NCBI GenBank assembly: GCA_014523695.1
Contig: JAATVS010000111.1
Span: 1-6,619 of the forward strand
Direction of reading: 5' to 3'
DNA length: 6,619 bases
Source of the DNA: Nitrososphaerales archaeon TH5895
GTDB taxonomy: Archaea > Thermoproteota > Nitrososphaeria > Nitrososphaerales > Nitrososphaeraceae
Within the stretch, counting starts at the first letter, position 1. Each line of letters opens with the position of its first letter. Below are positions 4,838-6,619 of the stretch, one piece after another. The notes under the pieces were generated by a model, which made no database searches, was not told where the DNA came from, and saw only the letters and a program-made list of their open reading frames with translations. Position numbers and translations under genes: made by a program.

Positions 4838-6553
4838 ATGCATGTTTCCAATTTGCAATTTGGAATAGTCTATATCTTAACATTTGTTCTTTTCTTTTTC
4901 GCCTTTGATAATGCACTTATGCAACAATCCTATGGTGATGGCTTGACGCAAGAAAATCTACCCCCAGCCAGTCTTGGAAATAGAGAAGGAAGCCTATTCG
5001 TAAAGATAAGCCCCCCAATTTATACAACTACTACAGGGGGAGATGCATACATGCAATTTAGGTTATTTGATGCCAAAACAAATGAAACAGTTCAACATGT
5101 AACATATGACATTAGTGTTAGCAAAGGTGCAAACCCAGTCGAGGGCGAAAAACCACTAGTACGTGACTTTTTCCACGCACATAATGGATTGCTAACTCTA
5201 AAAGTAGAGCCAGCGAATGGTTCGTTAACGATCTTCGGAGATAGGGATCCATTTCAAGCAGCATACGTAGCAGATCCAGGCGGGACTATAAACATAAAAG
5301 GACCTGTTTTGCAAGAAGGAGGTTTGTATAGGTTTGATATACAAATATTTGGGGTTGACAACGATAGAAACATCTTTGTCCCGGATAAAGCTCCTAAATT
5401 TGAAACATTCCTAAGCGTAGGCGATGTCTTCAATTTCGAGAATTTGAAATATGAAGGAAAGCCATTTAATACAACCCTCATATCTTACTACGACAAGATA
5501 GATGATTTCAACTTTAATTCGACGACTGGCCAGTTCTCTTGGTCTATGCCATTCTATTATGATGTTCAGAGACTAGAGAAGAATCCGATATTCGTCCACG
5601 AAGAGATTAAGCTGCCAAAGGCTCTCTTTGGAAGTAGCATATTTAACGCAACTGTTAATGGGCAACCAATATCTGGTAGAACTCTTGCAATTGATCCATT
5701 TACCTCTCCAAATGCGGTAATTTTACATTATCTAATCAATAAGAACGACGTCATCAAAATAGCCAATGAATGGCAGAAGGAGCAAGGCTTGAATACGACT
5801 GCAACTGGCCCGAGTAATACTACCACTGCCGAAAGTATGCAGCCGGTGTCACTTGAAGGGGACGGTGCTACTAAAAATCAGAACGTAAGTGGTGTAATGG
5901 AATTTACACTTGCAACCAGGCAGCCAGGAGCAGCACCGATCGCCGCTGGGGATAGTACGACCAATGGCACCACCCAGGGCCAGGCTGAAGTACCTTCCAC
6001 GCCTTCCGCGAATGCAACTTCTACCGATCTACTCTCAGACACTGGTGGAATCCACGCCAATGTTATGTGGTCACCAGCTCCTATACGAATGGGCGCTGAA
6101 TCAACTGCCAAATTCAACTTTACTGACGCATTCTCCGGAGGAGCTCTTAATGCAGACGTATTGTACGATCTCTTCGTGCTTGATAGTAATGGTACACAAG
6201 TGTTTGAAAAGAAGGGATTGACCGCAAAGAATTCTCAAGATACTCAGACAATCAAGTTCCCAGCTGCGGGAACGTATCAATTGGTTCTAACCATTACAGG
6301 TCTTCAGACTCTAGCTGATGAGAAAACAGAAACTCCTCCTCCTATCGATCGTACTAGAAACGGTATAGCCAGGGGGACTGTAGTCGTCTCGGGGCCAACA
6401 ACTCCGACAGCAGCGCCAGCACCAGGGCAGTCTAATAATAGCCTAACAGAACAGCAACAGCAGCAAGATCAGACAGCAGCGCCAGCACCAGAGCAAAATC
6501 CACTTGAGCAATTAGGTCAAGCAATTTCAAACATATTTGGTGGTGGAAATTGA
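4838..6553 (+). CDS. Secreted multi-domain beta-sandwich protein, probably glycosylated
   Basis: A 571-residue extracellular protein (576 if the TTG at 4823 is used). The N-terminus is a Sec-type signal peptide or anchor: MHVSNLQ, then a hydrophobic core FGIVYILTFVLFFFAF, with probable cleavage near NALMQQSYG. Approximate layout: an Ig-like beta-sandwich at 50-175, a second beta-rich module at 190-315, a Thr/Asn/Gln-rich linker at 315-400, another beta-sandwich at 400-520, a Pro/Ala/Gln-rich segment at 520-555 and an amphipathic tail ending in FGGGN. The two outer sandwiches share a pattern (YDI-type strand with VxxxxG, then TIK and GxYxxxIxI/LTITG), suggesting internal duplication. Thirteen N-x-S/T sequons are present, typical of N-glycosylated archaeal surface proteins. 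I see no catalytic motif and no C-terminal PEFG-type sorting signal, so attachment is unclear. A role as a cell-surface or S-layer-associated protein is inferred. No partner gene is visible nearby. Confidence 0.78.
   Translation: MHVSNLQFGIVYILTFVLFFFAFDNALMQQSYGDGLTQENLPPASLGNREGSLFVKISPPIYTTTTGGDAYMQFRLFDAKTNETVQHVTYDISVSKGANPVEGEKPLVRDFFHAHNGLLTLKVEPANGSLTIFGDRDPFQAAYVADPGGTINIKGPVLQEGGLYRFDIQIFGVDNDRNIFVPDKAPKFETFLSVGDVFNFENLKYEGKPFNTTLISYYDKIDDFNFNSTTGQFSWSMPFYYDVQRLEKNPIFVHEEIKLPKALFGSSIFNATVNGQPISGRTLAIDPFTSPNAVILHYLINKNDVIKIANEWQKEQGLNTTATGPSNTTTAESMQPVSLEGDGATKNQNVSGVMEFTLATRQPGAAPIAAGDSTTNGTTQGQAEVPSTPSANATSTDLLSDTGGIHANVMWSPAPIRMGAESTAKFNFTDAFSGGALNADVLYDLFVLDSNGTQVFEKKGLTAKNSQDTQTIKFPAAGTYQLVLTITGLQTLADEKTETPPPIDRTRNGIARGTVVVSGPTTPTAAPAPGQSNNSLTEQQQQQDQTAAPAPEQNPLEQLGQAISNIFGGGN
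6406..6491 (+). repeat. 20-bp direct repeat within the secreted protein gene
   Basis: Two perfect 20-bp copies (6406-6425 and 6472-6491), offset by 66 bp, both encode TAAPAP. They flank a Gln-rich stretch (LTEQQQQQDQ). The offset is a multiple of three, so recombination between copies would remove or add exactly 22 residues in frame. They form part of the low-complexity C-terminal linker. Confidence 0.85.
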
Positions 6554-6619
6554 CACTGACGACAATAAACAAATCCTCAAGTTAGGGCTATTTTGAGACT
6601 GTGAAAGTTGCGCATCAAT

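Noticed and set aside
5878..6221. Frames of 79 codons (minus strand) and 103 codons (plus strand, +3) inside the secreted protein gene
   Set aside because: They overlap the well-supported secreted protein frame and lack any independent start signal or recognisable domain.

Overview
The window looks archaeal, most likely a thaumarchaeon (Nitrososphaeria, ammonia-oxidising archaea) and possibly near Nitrosocosmicus or Nitrososphaera. The DNA is AT-rich, start codons are often TTG or GTG, Shine-Dalgarno sequences are mostly absent and TATA-like boxes sit close to start codons. Three protein families also point this way: a DUF6659-like small protein, a winged-helix regulator of the type expanded in soil thaumarchaea, and a secreted Asn/Thr/Gln-rich beta-sandwich protein. 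The family and lineage calls rest on recalled sequence patterns, not on a search.

Layout: 1-532 shows no convincing gene. A NikR nickel-responsive repressor (533-1009, +) keeps all four expected nickel ligands. On the minus strand, 2079 down to 1202 reads as a run of small genes: a 32-residue ORF, a 58-residue two-helix membrane protein directly behind it, a possible remnant of a DUF6659 paralogue, and an intact DUF6659-like gene. The first two are very short and easily missed. A divergent spacer with two small hairpin-forming palindromes (2080-2253) separates this run from a small, highly charged protein gene on the plus strand (2254 or 2299 to 2463). That gene converges on a radical SAM protein of the SplB-like COG1533 family (about 2574-3539, -). 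The radical SAM gene is divergent from a winged-helix regulator (3896-4417, +), and the 350-bp spacer carries an unusual set of inverted repeats. An AT-rich gap (4418-4822) starts with a GCTATT tandem repeat and leads to a large secreted, probably glycosylated protein (4838-6553, +).

The genes do not form one obvious pathway. The window is regulatory and accessory: a metal-sensing repressor, a winged-helix regulator with a candidate own operator, a radical SAM enzyme of unknown substrate, several lineage-specific small proteins and one cell-surface protein. NikR fits an organism with nickel enzymes such as urease, common in ammonia-oxidising archaea, but its targets are not visible here.
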